Source of the DNA: Cyanobium sp. FGCU6
GTDB lineage: Bacteria; Cyanobacteriota; Cyanobacteriia; PCC-6307; Cyanobiaceae
DNA: 64,000 bases
NCBI GenBank assembly: GCA_024958655.1
Contig: JANWUR010000006.1
Span: 62,001 to 126,000 of the forward strand
Direction of reading: 5' to 3'
Part shown: positions 1 to 8,220 of the stretch, piece after piece
How positions within the stretch are numbered: position 1 is the first letter of the stretch
Layout of the letters: each line of letters starts with the position of its first letter
Program-made: the position numbers and the translations under genes
Notes under the pieces: generated by a model
Seen by the model: the letters and a program-made list of their open reading frames with translations, nothing else
The model's database searches: none
What the model was told of the DNA's origin: nothing

Positions 1-219
1 GGCGACCTCCGGCTGGGTGGGAAGCGCCAGCTTGCGCACCGACCAGGTGGTGAGTGGCAGCTGCAGCGCACGGGCCACCTCGGCGCCCACCACCACACCA
101 CCCCGGGGCAGGGCCACCACCACGCTGCCGGCGGGGTGGGGAGGCAGATCCCGCAGGCGGGCGGCCAGGGCGAGGCCGGCGGTGCGGCGGTCGGACCAGA
201 ACGCATCGGAGGCGATCAT
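1..219 (-). CDS. Phosphoribosyltransferase-like protein, N-terminal part (cut by window edge)
   Basis: The minus strand gives a 73-codon open N-terminus that runs off the left edge; it starts at the ATG complementary to 217-219. The stretch ALPRGGVVVGAEVARAL, followed by VRKLALPTQPE, matches the opening of COG1926-type predicted phosphoribosyltransferases. These share the PRT fold and are often annotated only as 'predicted PRTase'. The PRPP-binding loop would lie downstream, outside the window, so activity cannot be judged. The 137 bases between this start and the next gene (220-356) show nothing I can name. The family call rests on one short conserved block and is fairly secure; the substrate is unknown. 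Confidence 0.72.
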   Translation of the reverse strand, partial: MIASDAFWSDRRTAGLALAARLRDLPPHPAGSVVVALPRGGVVVGAEVARALQLPLTTWSVRKLALPTQPEVA

Positions 220-356
220 CGCGGGCGCGGCACAGACAGACCCAGCGTGGCGCCGTCAGCCAGCGCGGCGCAACGATGCAGGGGTTCCGCCGCCGATCGA
301 CCGCAGCGGGCGCCTGACAGCGCATCCAGCCGCTCGCTATCCCAGGCGCCGCGCGT

Positions 357-1142
357 TCAGCAACAGCCGGAGCCCCGGGCGGCACCGGGCCGATGGCCCA
401 CCAGGGTGACAGCCCGGAAGGCGATTCCCTCCAGCTCCCGCCAGGGACGCTCCTGCCGGTCGGCGTAATGGACCCCCTCGAACCCCAGGGTGCGGAAATC
501 CTCCAGGAAGCGATCCTCCTGCCAGGCGCCGCTGATGCAGCCGCTCCAGAGTTCGGGATCCTGCTGCAGATCGAGGGGCACCGGCCGATCGCTGACGATG
601 TCGCTGATGGCGACCCGCCCGCCCGGCCGCAGCACCCGCCGGATCTCCCGCAGCAGCTCGGGGCGGGCCTCGGGGCGCACCAGGTTGAGCACGCAGTTGC
701 TCAGCACCACATCCACGCTGGCATCAGCCAGCAGCGGCACGCCGGCGAGATCGCGGCCCAGGTCTTCGATGGCGGCCTCGCGGAAGCTCACGTTGGCGTA
801 GCCGATCTTGTCGGCCACGATCGGGGCGGCCCACCGGGCCAGCACCAGCATCTCCCGGTTGCGATCCACGCCGATCACCCGCCCCTCCGGCCCCACCAGC
901 TGGGCGCAGAGGAAGGCGTTCTTGCCGCTGCCGCTACCGAGATCCAGCACCGTGTCACCCGTCCGTACCCAGCGGGTGGGATCGCCGCAGCCGTAGTCGC
1001 GCTCCACCACCTCGGCCGGAATCACCTCGAGCAGGGAGGGATCGAAGGCGACGCCGCAGCACAGGCACGGCTCAGGCTCGATCGCGGCGGCCCCATAGCG
1101 GGCCTCAACGGCAGCGGTGTGGTCGATCGGGGCGGATGCCAT
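357..1142 (-). CDS. ArsM-like arsenite S-adenosylmethionine methyltransferase
   Basis: A 261-residue class I methyltransferase. The SAM-binding motif VLDLGSGSGK lies at about residues 65-74 and GVDRN at about 91-95. Three cysteine motifs match the As(III)-binding cysteines of ArsM proteins: YGCGDP (Cys52), SNCVLNLV (Cys150) and SGCISGAW (Cys202). The segment DIVSDRPVP with the following acidic DPELW is also typical of ArsM. The protein ends in Cys-Cys, a tail that often occurs in the family. The family's role is stepwise methylation of arsenite in the cytoplasm with SAM and thiols. No arsR, arsC or arsB is adjacent, so the gene stands alone here and an inducible arsenic operon is not supported. 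A methyltransferase acting on another thiophilic substrate is a weaker alternative. Confidence 0.75.
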   Translation of the reverse strand: MASAPIDHTAAVEARYGAAAIEPEPCLCCGVAFDPSLLEVIPAEVVERDYGCGDPTRWVRTGDTVLDLGSGSGKNAFLCAQLVGPEGRVIGVDRNREMLVLARWAAPIVADKIGYANVSFREAAIEDLGRDLAGVPLLADASVDVVLSNCVLNLVRPEARPELLREIRRVLRPGGRVAISDIVSDRPVPLDLQQDPELWSGCISGAWQEDRFLEDFRTLGFEGVHYADRQERPWRELEGIAFRAVTLVGHRPGAARGSGCC

Positions 1143-1335
1143 GGCGATGCGGGGCTGTCAGCAGCATCCTCGTCCTGGCCCGGAAGGGACCAGAATCATC
1201 CAGCACGAGACCCGTGCGACTTCACCACGCCCCGGGGTTCCCGGGGCTTTCGGTGGAGTTCCCCGGGCGGCGGTCCGGTGCGGATCCACCCACCCAGGGC
1301 GCTCCTGGCGCCCGCCAACCAGGAGCATCGTGGGA

Positions 1336-2568
1336 ATGCCGCCCGGCCCAGCACCGCCGATGTCCGTCTCCCCAGGCCCCAGCCTGGCCGTCATCGGAGC
1401 CGGTGTGGCCGGGTGTGCGTTGGTCGCCCGCCTGGTCGAGCTCGGATGGAAGGGTCCGATCAGCCTGTGGGAGACGGGCCGGGGTCCGGGGGGCCGAGCC
1501 TCCACCCGCCGCTCCCGCCTGGATCGCGGCCTGCGGATCGACCACGGCGCACCCCTGTTCAATTTTCGGCCAGGGCCCCTGGCCACGCCGCGGGCGCTGC
1601 AGGGCCTGATCGATGGGGGTTGGGTGGAGCCCTGGAACGGCAGGATCGCCGGGCTCGATGCCACCGGCGAAGTGCTGGCCCCGCCCCACGACCCGCTGGT
1701 GGAGGGAACCCTCTACCGCGGCCGTGGCGGGATGGATCGGCTCTGTGAAGGCCTCCTGCATCAAGCCGGTGACGCGGTGGTGAGCCACTTCGGCCAGCTG
1801 GTGCGACATCTGAGGGCGGTGCCCCAGGGGCCATGGGAGCTGGTGGCCGCCGATGGTGAGCCACTCGTGCAGGCCGACTGGCTGGTGCTGGCCAGCACGC
1901 TGCTGGCCCATCCCCGCGCCCGGTTGACCCTGGGCTGGGACGATGTGCCCCTGGCCCAGGCCGCCGGGACCCTGGCGGATCCCCGGCTCGAGCACGCCCT
2001 GGTGGCGATCGCCTCGCTGCGGGCCGAAGCCCGCAGCAACCTGCTGCTGGTGGCGGAAGGGGAAGCGGCCCGGCTGTTGCAGGAGATGCCCTTCCGTCTG
2101 CTGCTCCTCGATGCGGCGGCGCGGCAGCGCTGGGGGCTGGAGCGCATCGCTGTGCAGCCCCTCGAGGATGGCCGCTGCGCCGTGGTGGCCCATTCCACCT
2201 CAATCTTCGCCGAGGAGCATCTCGACGCGTACGGCTCGGATTCCGCCATCGCCCGTCAGCTGGGACGGCCCGCTGCGGCGGAGCGGGAGGAGGCCGTGAT
2301 CACCGCCCTCACCGCCGCCCTGCACCAGGCCCTCCACCCGCGCATCCCCTACGCCCTGCTCGCACGCTGCCGCCGGCAGCTGATGCGCTGGGGGGCCGCC
2401 TTTCCCCGCGGACCCGGACTTCCTGCCGCTCTCAGCCTCTGCCCCGCAAGCCACATCGGCTTCTGCGGCGATTATCTGGCGGGACCGGGCTTCGGCCGGG
2501 TGCAGGGCGCCTGGAGCAGCGCCGAGGCCCTGGCGGAGCGGCTGGTCGCCGCGGCGGCCGCAGGGTGA
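1336..2568 (+). CDS. Renalase-like FAD-dependent oxidoreductase
   Basis: A 410-residue flavoprotein. A dinucleotide-binding motif, VIGAGVAGCALVARL, sits near the N-terminus. It is followed by GPGGRASTRR and then IDHGAPLFNF, the order seen in renalase-like NAD(P)/FAD amine-oxidase-fold proteins common in cyanobacteria. The C-terminal CGDYLAGPGFGRVQGAWSS is the usual second FAD contact, with the helix that closes the fold. I chose the ATG at 1336 because AGGAG lies ten bases upstream; an internal ATG at 1360 is possible. The gene is divergent from the ArsM-like gene, with roughly 190 bases between them. Substrate unknown; true renalases oxidise dihydro-NAD isomers, but that cannot be inferred from sequence alone. 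Confidence 0.8.
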   Translation: MPPGPAPPMSVSPGPSLAVIGAGVAGCALVARLVELGWKGPISLWETGRGPGGRASTRRSRLDRGLRIDHGAPLFNFRPGPLATPRALQGLIDGGWVEPWNGRIAGLDATGEVLAPPHDPLVEGTLYRGRGGMDRLCEGLLHQAGDAVVSHFGQLVRHLRAVPQGPWELVAADGEPLVQADWLVLASTLLAHPRARLTLGWDDVPLAQAAGTLADPRLEHALVAIASLRAEARSNLLLVAEGEAARLLQEMPFRLLLLDAAARQRWGLERIAVQPLEDGRCAVVAHSTSIFAEEHLDAYGSDSAIARQLGRPAAAEREEAVITALTAALHQALHPRIPYALLARCRRQLMRWGAAFPRGPGLPAALSLCPASHIGFCGDYLAGPGFGRVQGAWSSAEALAERLVAAAAAG

Positions 2569-2596
2569 TCATGGAGCCGCGCCTCCTGCCGCCGTG

Positions 2597-4153
2597 ATGC
2601 CCCGCCCCCTCCCTCTCTCCCGGCATCTGGCCGCGCCGCTCACCGCCCTGCTGGCCCTCGCCCCGCTGGCGCCGGTGCGGGCGATCGAGCGGATCGAGCT
2701 GCAACTGCCCGTGCTGGAGACCAGCTTCACGGTGAACGTGAGCGAACTGCGCAACCGCCAGGCCCTGCTCAGCGGCAACAGCGACCTGGCGGAGCTGGAT
2801 CAGGCCACCGGCGGCGCCATCGGCCGACGCCTCGTCAACCTGCTCGACGACCCGCTTCCCCTCTCCAGCCGGGTGTTCGGCGACAAGACCGTCGGCTCCC
2901 CCCTCGGCAACCAGGCCCTGCTCCTGGTGTCGGCCCTGGTGCGCATCGATGGCATCAACGGGGGTGACAGCACCCAGTTGCGCCAGGGGCTGGAGCGGCT
3001 GGACAGGACCGCCGAGAAGGGGAGCCTGACCCTGCTCGATGTGCTGGAGGCGATCCCGGGCAATACCGCCACCATCGATCTGGAAGGTGGCCTGTTCGCT
3101 CTGCAGCGACTCAAGAACCAGCAGCTCACCGGCGACCGCCTGATCAGCGAAGCCGTGGCCACCACCGCCGACCCTTCCCTGCGGGGCCCGGGGCCGCTGG
3201 AGATTCAGCGCAGCGACATGGCGATCCGGGTGACCCATCGTCCCGAGCCGCTCTCGGTGGTGGTGGTGGCCCCGCGGCAGGGGGCGAACGGTCGCCTGGT
3301 GGTGATCTCCCATGGCCTCTGGGACTCGCCGGAGAATTTCGAGGGCTGGGCGGCCCATCTGGCTCGCCATGGCTACACGGTGCTGCTGCCGCGCCATCCC
3401 GGCAGCGACAGCAACCAGCAGCAGGCGATGCTGGAGGGGAAGGTGCCGCCTCCGAGCCCGGACGACCTTCGCCTGCGCCCCCTGGATGTCTCGGCCGCGA
3501 TCGATGCCGCCGCCGCGGGCCAGTTGCGCCTCCCCTCACCCGTGCGCACCGACCAGGTGGTGGCCCTGGGCCATTCCTGGGGGGCCACCACCGTGCTGCA
3601 ACTGGCGGGCGCCCGTCCGAGCGCCGGTCGGATCGACCGCTACTGCAACGACCTCCGCGATCCAGAGCGCAATCTGAGCTGGGTGCTGCAGTGCAGCTTC
3701 CGCAGCAGCGCCAACCGGGCCGTGGCGCCCGATCCCCGCATCAAGGCGGTCGTGGCGGTCAGCCCCCCCTCCGCCCTGCTGTTCGACCGGGGGTCGTCGG
3801 CGGGCATGAACGGCAGGGTGCTGATGGTGAGCGGCAGCCGCGACTGGGTGGTGCCCTCCGGCCCGGAGGCGATCCGGATCATGGCCGGCCAGGCGCGCAG
3901 CGTGGGCGGTGGCCACCGCCTGGTGCTGGTGAAGGGAGGGGATCACTTCAACCTCCGCTCTCCCCAGGCCGATGGCGGTGGCCCCCTGCGGGGCCTGCTT
4001 CTGAGCTGGACGGACGGCGCCTTCCAGGCGGGCCCCGCAGCCGCCCCGGGCCCCGATGCCCCCCCGCTGCTGGCACCGTCCGGCTGGGGGGATCCCGATT
4101 ACCCCCTGGTCGATGTCACCGGCCGGCTGGCCAGCGTCGACATCACCCCCTGA
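2597..4153 (+). CDS. Secreted DUF1400-type alpha/beta hydrolase
   Basis: A 518-residue protein with a signal-like start (LPLSRHLAAPLTALLALAPL, cleavage expected near VRA). The N-terminal part, beginning IERIELQLPVLETSFTV, resembles the DUF1400 domain that precedes cyanobacterial alpha/beta hydrolases. The C-terminal half is the hydrolase: oxyanion segment ISHGLWDSPENF near residue 238, nucleophile Ser327 in GHSWGA, and a probable catalytic His450 in GGDHFNL. The acid is likely the Asp in SGSRDWVVP. It is probably a periplasmic esterase or lipase; substrate not deducible. A GTG three bases upstream of the chosen ATG is an equal alternative. It follows the flavoprotein gene by 28 bases, so co-transcription is possible. 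Confidence 0.8.
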   Translation: MPRPLPLSRHLAAPLTALLALAPLAPVRAIERIELQLPVLETSFTVNVSELRNRQALLSGNSDLAELDQATGGAIGRRLVNLLDDPLPLSSRVFGDKTVGSPLGNQALLLVSALVRIDGINGGDSTQLRQGLERLDRTAEKGSLTLLDVLEAIPGNTATIDLEGGLFALQRLKNQQLTGDRLISEAVATTADPSLRGPGPLEIQRSDMAIRVTHRPEPLSVVVVAPRQGANGRLVVISHGLWDSPENFEGWAAHLARHGYTVLLPRHPGSDSNQQQAMLEGKVPPPSPDDLRLRPLDVSAAIDAAAAGQLRLPSPVRTDQVVALGHSWGATTVLQLAGARPSAGRIDRYCNDLRDPERNLSWVLQCSFRSSANRAVAPDPRIKAVVAVSPPSALLFDRGSSAGMNGRVLMVSGSRDWVVPSGPEAIRIMAGQARSVGGGHRLVLVKGGDHFNLRSPQADGGGPLRGLLLSWTDGAFQAGPAAAPGPDAPPLLAPSGWGDPDYPLVDVTGRLASVDITP

Positions 4154-4248
4154 GCTCGGTGGCCATGGGGCTGGAGCAAGCCGACGGAACAGGGGAGGCT
4201 CGCAACAGCGATGACGACGGAAGGCACAGCCGGCACAGCCTCCGCTCG

Positions 4249-4530
4249 TCAGGGTGGCGGCAAGGGGAAGCGGGCCGCGGCCTGGGCGCGGCAGACAGCG
4301 GTGGCATCGTCGATCGAACGGCCGGCGCGCACCCGATCGACGAAGCAGCGGCAGGTGAAGTCGGCCATCCCGCTCGGGGGGGTGCGGGAGGCAGCCGTCA
4401 TGGCCGCCATGAACCCGGCCTGACAGAACGCCATCACCCGATCGGCATCGAAGGCCACCGCCCTGGGGGGAACCAGCAGCGCCAGGGCGAGCCCCCCACC
4501 GAGAAGAATCCGAAGGCGCAGCGGCGTCAT
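4249..4530 (-). CDS. Small secreted Cys-containing protein, unknown function
   Basis: A 93-residue protein. A hydrophobic signal peptide (RILLGGGLALALLVP) ends near AVA. The mature part has four cysteines: one in FCQAG, two in FTCRCF and one in VCRAQ. Spacing and small size suggest two disulfides in the periplasm. The central GMADFTCRCFVDRVRAGRS looks like a small helical domain. No family name recognised. It is convergent with the hydrolase gene and divergent from the ABC exporter. The signal peptide and cysteine pattern favour a real gene over a chance frame. Confidence 0.6.
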   Translation of the reverse strand: MTPLRLRILLGGGLALALLVPPRAVAFDADRVMAFCQAGFMAAMTAASRTPPSGMADFTCRCFVDRVRAGRSIDDATAVCRAQAAARFPLPPP

Positions 4531-4643
4531 CGGCCCGTCAGGCGAACGGGTTAACCCTAGGAAGAGCCAGGGCTGGTGGGTGGTTGCAGCCGCCAGCGGC
4601 TGCGGGCCTTCGCTGGAGCACGGCTCGCCCTAGGGTCGCTGCG

Positions 4644-5627
4644 ATGGCGATGATCCACGCCCGCGGCCTCGGCAAGACCTTCCGTGTTGCCGACAAGCAG
4701 CCCGGACTGGCGGGCACCCTCCGGCATTTCCTGCAACGCCGCCATCGCGACGTGTCGGCGGTGCGCGACGTCAGCTTCCTGGTGGAGCCGGGCGAGGTGG
4801 TGGGGTTCCTCGGCCCCAATGGCGCCGGCAAGACCACCACCTTGAAGATGCTCACCGGCCTGATCCACCCCAGCAGCGGCTCGGTGGAGGTGGCGGGCTT
4901 CCGGCCCCAGCGCCGCCAGGCCGACTTCCTGCGCCGCATCACCCTGGTGATGGGCAACAAGCAGCAGCTGATCTGGGATCTGCCGCCCCTCGACTCGCTG
5001 CGGGTGAACGCGGCGGTGTACGGCATCGACGACGCCGAAGCGCAGCGGCGGATCCGGGAACTGTCCGAAATGCTGGAGATGGGCGAGGAGCTCACCCGTC
5101 CGGTGCGCAAGCTCTCCCTCGGCCAGCGCATGAAGGCGGAGCTGCTGGCGGCCCTGCTGCACCGGCCCGATGTGCTGTTCCTCGATGAGCCCACCCTCGG
5201 CCTCGATGTCAATGCCCAGGCGCGGGTTCGCTCCTTCCTGGCCCAGTACAACCGCCGCTACGGCGCCACCCTGCTGCTCACCAGCCATTACATGGCCGAC
5301 ATCACGGCCCTGTGTCCGCGGGTGCTGCTGATCCACGAGGGCAGCCTCATGCACGATGGCAGCCTGGCGGAGCTGACCACCCGCCTGGCCCCCTGCCGGG
5401 AGGTGAGGCTGGAACTGCGCGAGCCCCTGCCGGCTGCGGCCTTCGCCGCCTACGGCACCGTGGAGGATCTGCAGGGCCGCGCCGTGCGCCTGCTGGTGCG
5501 GCGGGAGCGGCTCACCGCCAGCGTCGCCCGCCTGCTGGCCGAGCTGCCGGTGGTGGACCTGGAGGTGAGGGAGCCGCCGATCGAGGAGCTGATCGGCCAG
5601 CTGTTCCGCCGGGAGCCTGCCCCATGA
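4644..5627 (+). CDS. ABC transporter ATP-binding protein (ABC-2 exporter)
   Basis: A 327-residue ATPase. Walker A is GPNGAGKTT near residue 57, the signature is the variant LSLGQRM near 157, and Walker B is VLFLDEPTLGLD near 177, followed by the His switch in LLTSHYMADI. After the nucleotide domain comes an extension of about 90 residues. Together with the two following permeases this matches the COG4586/COG4587/COG3694 three-gene systems, which are probably exporters of unknown substrate. The start is the first ATG of the pair at 4644 and 4650. The stop overlaps the next start (ATGA), so the three genes are translationally coupled. Confidence 0.9.
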   Translation: MAMIHARGLGKTFRVADKQPGLAGTLRHFLQRRHRDVSAVRDVSFLVEPGEVVGFLGPNGAGKTTTLKMLTGLIHPSSGSVEVAGFRPQRRQADFLRRITLVMGNKQQLIWDLPPLDSLRVNAAVYGIDDAEAQRRIRELSEMLEMGEELTRPVRKLSLGQRMKAELLAALLHRPDVLFLDEPTLGLDVNAQARVRSFLAQYNRRYGATLLLTSHYMADITALCPRVLLIHEGSLMHDGSLAELTTRLAPCREVRLELREPLPAAAFAAYGTVEDLQGRAVRLLVRRERLTASVARLLAELPVVDLEVREPPIEELIGQLFRREPAP

Positions 5628-6457
5628 ACCAACGCCGGTCCTGGCCACTCCCGCGTGCGGCCCATGGGCTGCGGATGGCCCGGGTGCTGCTGAGCACCCA
5701 GTACGCGTACATGCTCGAATACCGGGCCGAGATCGTGCTCTGGGCCCTCTCCGGCGTGCTGCCGCTGATCATGCTCGGGGTCTGGAGCGAAGCCTCCGCC
5801 GCCGGCGGGCCCGAGGCCACCGGCGGGCTGGGCGCCCAGGCCCTGGGGCGCTACTTCCTCTCGGCCTTCGTGGTGCGCCAGTTCACGATCGTGTGGGTGA
5901 TCCACTCCTTCGAGGAGGACACCCTGGCCGGCCGGCTGTCCCCCTATCTGCTGCAGCCCCTGGCGCCGGTGTGGCGCTATGTCACCGCCCATCTGGCGGA
6001 GCAGATCACGCGGCTGCCGTTCGTGCTGGCGATCCTCGCGCTGGTGTTCCTGATCCACCCCGCCAGCGCCTGGCTGCCCTCACCGCCCCGGCTGCTCGCC
6101 GCCCTGGTGGCGATCCCCCTGGCCTTCGCCCTGCGCTTCGCGATCCAGTGGATCCTCACCATGCTCTGCTTCTGGACCGAGCGGGCGGCGGCCCTGGAGC
6201 GCCTGATGTACATCCCCTACCTGTTCCTTTCGGGCCTGGTGGCACCGCTGGAGGCCTATCCCGAGGGGGTGCGGGCCTTCGCCCTGGCCACACCCTTCCC
6301 CTGGATGGTGCACTTCCCGGCCCAGCTGCTGGCCGGGGGCGAGGTGCCGGTGGCCCGGGGCTTCGTGGCCCTGCTGCTGTGGACCCTGGTGCTGGCGCCG
6401 ATCGGCTGGATGGGCTGGAAGCTGGGGATGCGCCGCCATTCCGCCCTGGGGGCCTGA
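5624..6457 (+). CDS. ABC-2 type permease, COG4587-like
   Basis: A 277-residue inner-membrane protein. About six hydrophobic segments are visible, including VLWALSGVLPLIMLGVW, LPFVLAILALVFLI and ALLLWTLVLAPIGWMGW. The N-terminal YAYMLEYRAEIVLW is typical of COG4587 permeases, which pair with a COG3694 partner and a COG4586 ATPase. It overlaps the ATPase gene by four bases at its start and the second permease by one base at its end. It probably forms a heterodimeric export channel with the next protein. Substrate unknown. Confidence 0.85.
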   Translation: MNQRRSWPLPRAAHGLRMARVLLSTQYAYMLEYRAEIVLWALSGVLPLIMLGVWSEASAAGGPEATGGLGAQALGRYFLSAFVVRQFTIVWVIHSFEEDTLAGRLSPYLLQPLAPVWRYVTAHLAEQITRLPFVLAILALVFLIHPASAWLPSPPRLLAALVAIPLAFALRFAIQWILTMLCFWTERAAALERLMYIPYLFLSGLVAPLEAYPEGVRAFALATPFPWMVHFPAQLLAGGEVPVARGFVALLLWTLVLAPIGWMGWKLGMRRHSALGA

Positions 6458-7254
6458 TGGACGGACCCAGCGCGGCGGCAAGACTTCTGCGGCGGTTCTG
6501 GAGCGCCTCCCTGGCCGCGGAGATGGAGTACGGCATGAATGCCGCCATCGAGCTGCTGTCGGTGCTGGGGAACCTGGCGGGCAGCCTGTTCGTGCTGTCG
6601 CTCTTCTTCCGCGATGGGCGCAATCTGGGGGGCTGGAGCTGGGATCAGGCCTTGGTGGTGCTCGGCATCTACACGCTGCTCGACGGCCTCACCAGCACCC
6701 TGCTGCAGCCGAACCTCGGCGCCCTGGTGACCCACGTGCAGAAGGGCACCCTCGATTTCGTGCTGCTCAAGCCGGTGGACAGCCAGTTCTGGCTGTCGCT
6801 GCGGATCTTCTCGCCCTGGGGGCTGCCGGGCGTGGCCGTGGGCGGTGTGCTGATGATCGCGGGGGTGGTGCGGGCCGGAACAACGCCCACACCGCTGGGC
6901 CTGGCGATCGGTGGGCTGGTGCTGCTGGCCGCCTCGCTGCTGCTCTACAGCCTCTGGTTCGTGCTGGCGGCCACCAGCATCTGGTTCGTGAAGGTGTGGA
7001 ACGCCACGGAGGTGCTGCGGGCCACACTTGTAGCGGGCCGCTATCCGATCAGCGCCTATCCGGCAGGACTGCGGGTGCTGTTCACCTTCGTGCTGCCGGT
7101 GGCGTTCCTCACCACCGTGCCGGCGGAGGCACTGCTGGGGAAGGCAGCGGCGCCGGTGGTGCTGGCGGGCCTGCTGGTGGCGGGGCTGGCCCTGGGGGCC
7201 AGCCGGCTGTTCTGGATCTTCGCCCTGCGCTTCTACACCTCGGCTTCGAGCTGA
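6457..7254 (+). CDS. ABC-2 type permease, COG3694-like
   Basis: A 265-residue membrane protein, the second permease of the exporter. Six hydrophobic stretches are visible (for example VLGNLAGSLFVLSLFF, LGLAIGGLVLLAASLLLYSL and VVLAGLLVAGLALGAS). The segment KGTLDFVLLKPVDSQFWLS is characteristic of COG3694 members. The start ATG shares one base with the stop of the preceding permease (TGATG), so expression is coupled. The stop lies just before the convergent small gene at 7259-7528, leaving almost no intergenic space. Confidence 0.85.
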   Translation: MDGPSAAARLLRRFWSASLAAEMEYGMNAAIELLSVLGNLAGSLFVLSLFFRDGRNLGGWSWDQALVVLGIYTLLDGLTSTLLQPNLGALVTHVQKGTLDFVLLKPVDSQFWLSLRIFSPWGLPGVAVGGVLMIAGVVRAGTTPTPLGLAIGGLVLLAASLLLYSLWFVLAATSIWFVKVWNATEVLRATLVAGRYPISAYPAGLRVLFTFVLPVAFLTTVPAEALLGKAAAPVVLAGLLVAGLALGASRLFWIFALRFYTSASS

Positions 7255-7258
7255 GGGA

Positions 7259-7528
7259 TCAGACGGCCACCGCCAGATGGTCGCGGAAGGCCCGCATCGC
7301 CTCGAGTTGCCGGGCGGTGCACAGATGGGGCTGGGCCTTGATCAGGTCGTCGAGGGTGGCGGTGATCTCCTGGGTCGGAAGGCTGTGGTTGAGATGGCGC
7401 AGCAGGTTTTCGAAGCTGGCCGCAGCCTCCGGGCCAGCGGCGCCGGGAAGCGCATCGATGGCGGCGAGCAGGGTGTGACGTCGCCAGGCGATGTAGGTCT
7501 GGGCCATCGGAAGAATCGGGTCGGGCAT
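7259..7528 (-). CDS. Conserved-looking 89-residue hypothetical protein
   Basis: A small, soluble, helix-rich protein beginning PDPILPMAQTYIAWRRH and containing QEITATLDDLIKAQPHLC. No signal peptide, membrane segment or recognised domain. I set the start at the ATG complementary to 7526-7528, since upstream in-frame sequence looks non-coding. It faces the ABC permease gene tail-to-tail with a four-base gap. About 230 bases upstream (7529-7757) separate it from the EamA-type gene and presumably hold both promoters. Function unknown. Confidence 0.5.
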   Translation of the reverse strand: MPDPILPMAQTYIAWRRHTLLAAIDALPGAAGPEAAASFENLLRHLNHSLPTQEITATLDDLIKAQPHLCTARQLEAMRAFRDHLAVAV

Positions 7529-7757
7529 GGACGTGCTTCGATTTTGCAGATCGGCGGAGAAAACGTCAGGAGAACGGCAACGAATCGCCATCACCGACCA
7601 CAACGCAGCCCCCGAATGTGTGTGGGTTTCAGCATCAGGAATGTGCGTTCATCCACACAAAAGTGATCCCGCAGCGATCCCGAGCCACGCCACCGGCTCA
7701 CGCTGCGCCGATGCCCATCGGCTGTCGATACTGGGGCCGCCCCTCGCCCCAGCGACC

Positions 7758-8213
7758 ATGCCCTGGACCGAGCTTGCGGGGCGTTGGCCGTTCTGGGCAG
7801 GTCTGGCCGCCCTGTTCGCCGCACTCACCGCGGTGCTGGCCAAGCTGGGGGTGAGCGGTCTCGATTCGAACCTGGCCACCTGGCTGCGCACCCTGGTGGT
7901 GGCGGTGATGCTCACGGTGCTGATGGCCAGCAGTGGCCGTCTCAGCGGTGATCCGATCGGCGGCCTGGCCGCCCTGCCCCCGCGCTCGCTCGCGGCCCTG
8001 CTGCTCTCGGGGCTGGCCACCGGCCTGTCCTGGCTCTGCTATTTCCGGGCGCTGCAGATGGGACCGGTGGCTCAGGTGGCGGCGATCGACAAGCTCAGCG
8101 TCGTTCTGGTGGCCCTGTTCGGCGTGGCCCTTCTGGGCGAAGGGCTGGCGCCGATGGCCTGGGCCGGGATCCTGCTGATGGCGGGCGGGGCGGTGCTGGT
8201 GGCCCTCGCCTGA
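7758..8213 (+). CDS. Single-domain EamA-type small transporter
   Basis: A 151-residue, highly hydrophobic protein with about five membrane segments. It corresponds to one EamA (DMT superfamily) repeat. The core ATGLSWLCYFRALQMGPVAQ and VAAIDKLSVVLVALFGVALL is the conserved part of short EamA proteins of about 140 residues, which are thought to act as dimers. The start ATG was chosen because the hydrophobic region begins immediately after it. It lies seven bases upstream of the SelD fusion gene on the same strand, so the two are probably co-transcribed. Substrate unknown; exporters of amino acids or small metabolites are common in the superfamily. Confidence 0.75.
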   Translation: MPWTELAGRWPFWAGLAALFAALTAVLAKLGVSGLDSNLATWLRTLVVAVMLTVLMASSGRLSGDPIGGLAALPPRSLAALLLSGLATGLSWLCYFRALQMGPVAQVAAIDKLSVVLVALFGVALLGEGLAPMAWAGILLMAGGAVLVALA

Positions 8214-8220
8214 GCCCTCC

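Noticed and set aside
393..1748. A 451-codon plus-strand frame opposite the ArsM-like gene
   Set aside because: It has no motif and a His/Pro-rich composition, and it runs through the true start of the flavoprotein gene in another frame.
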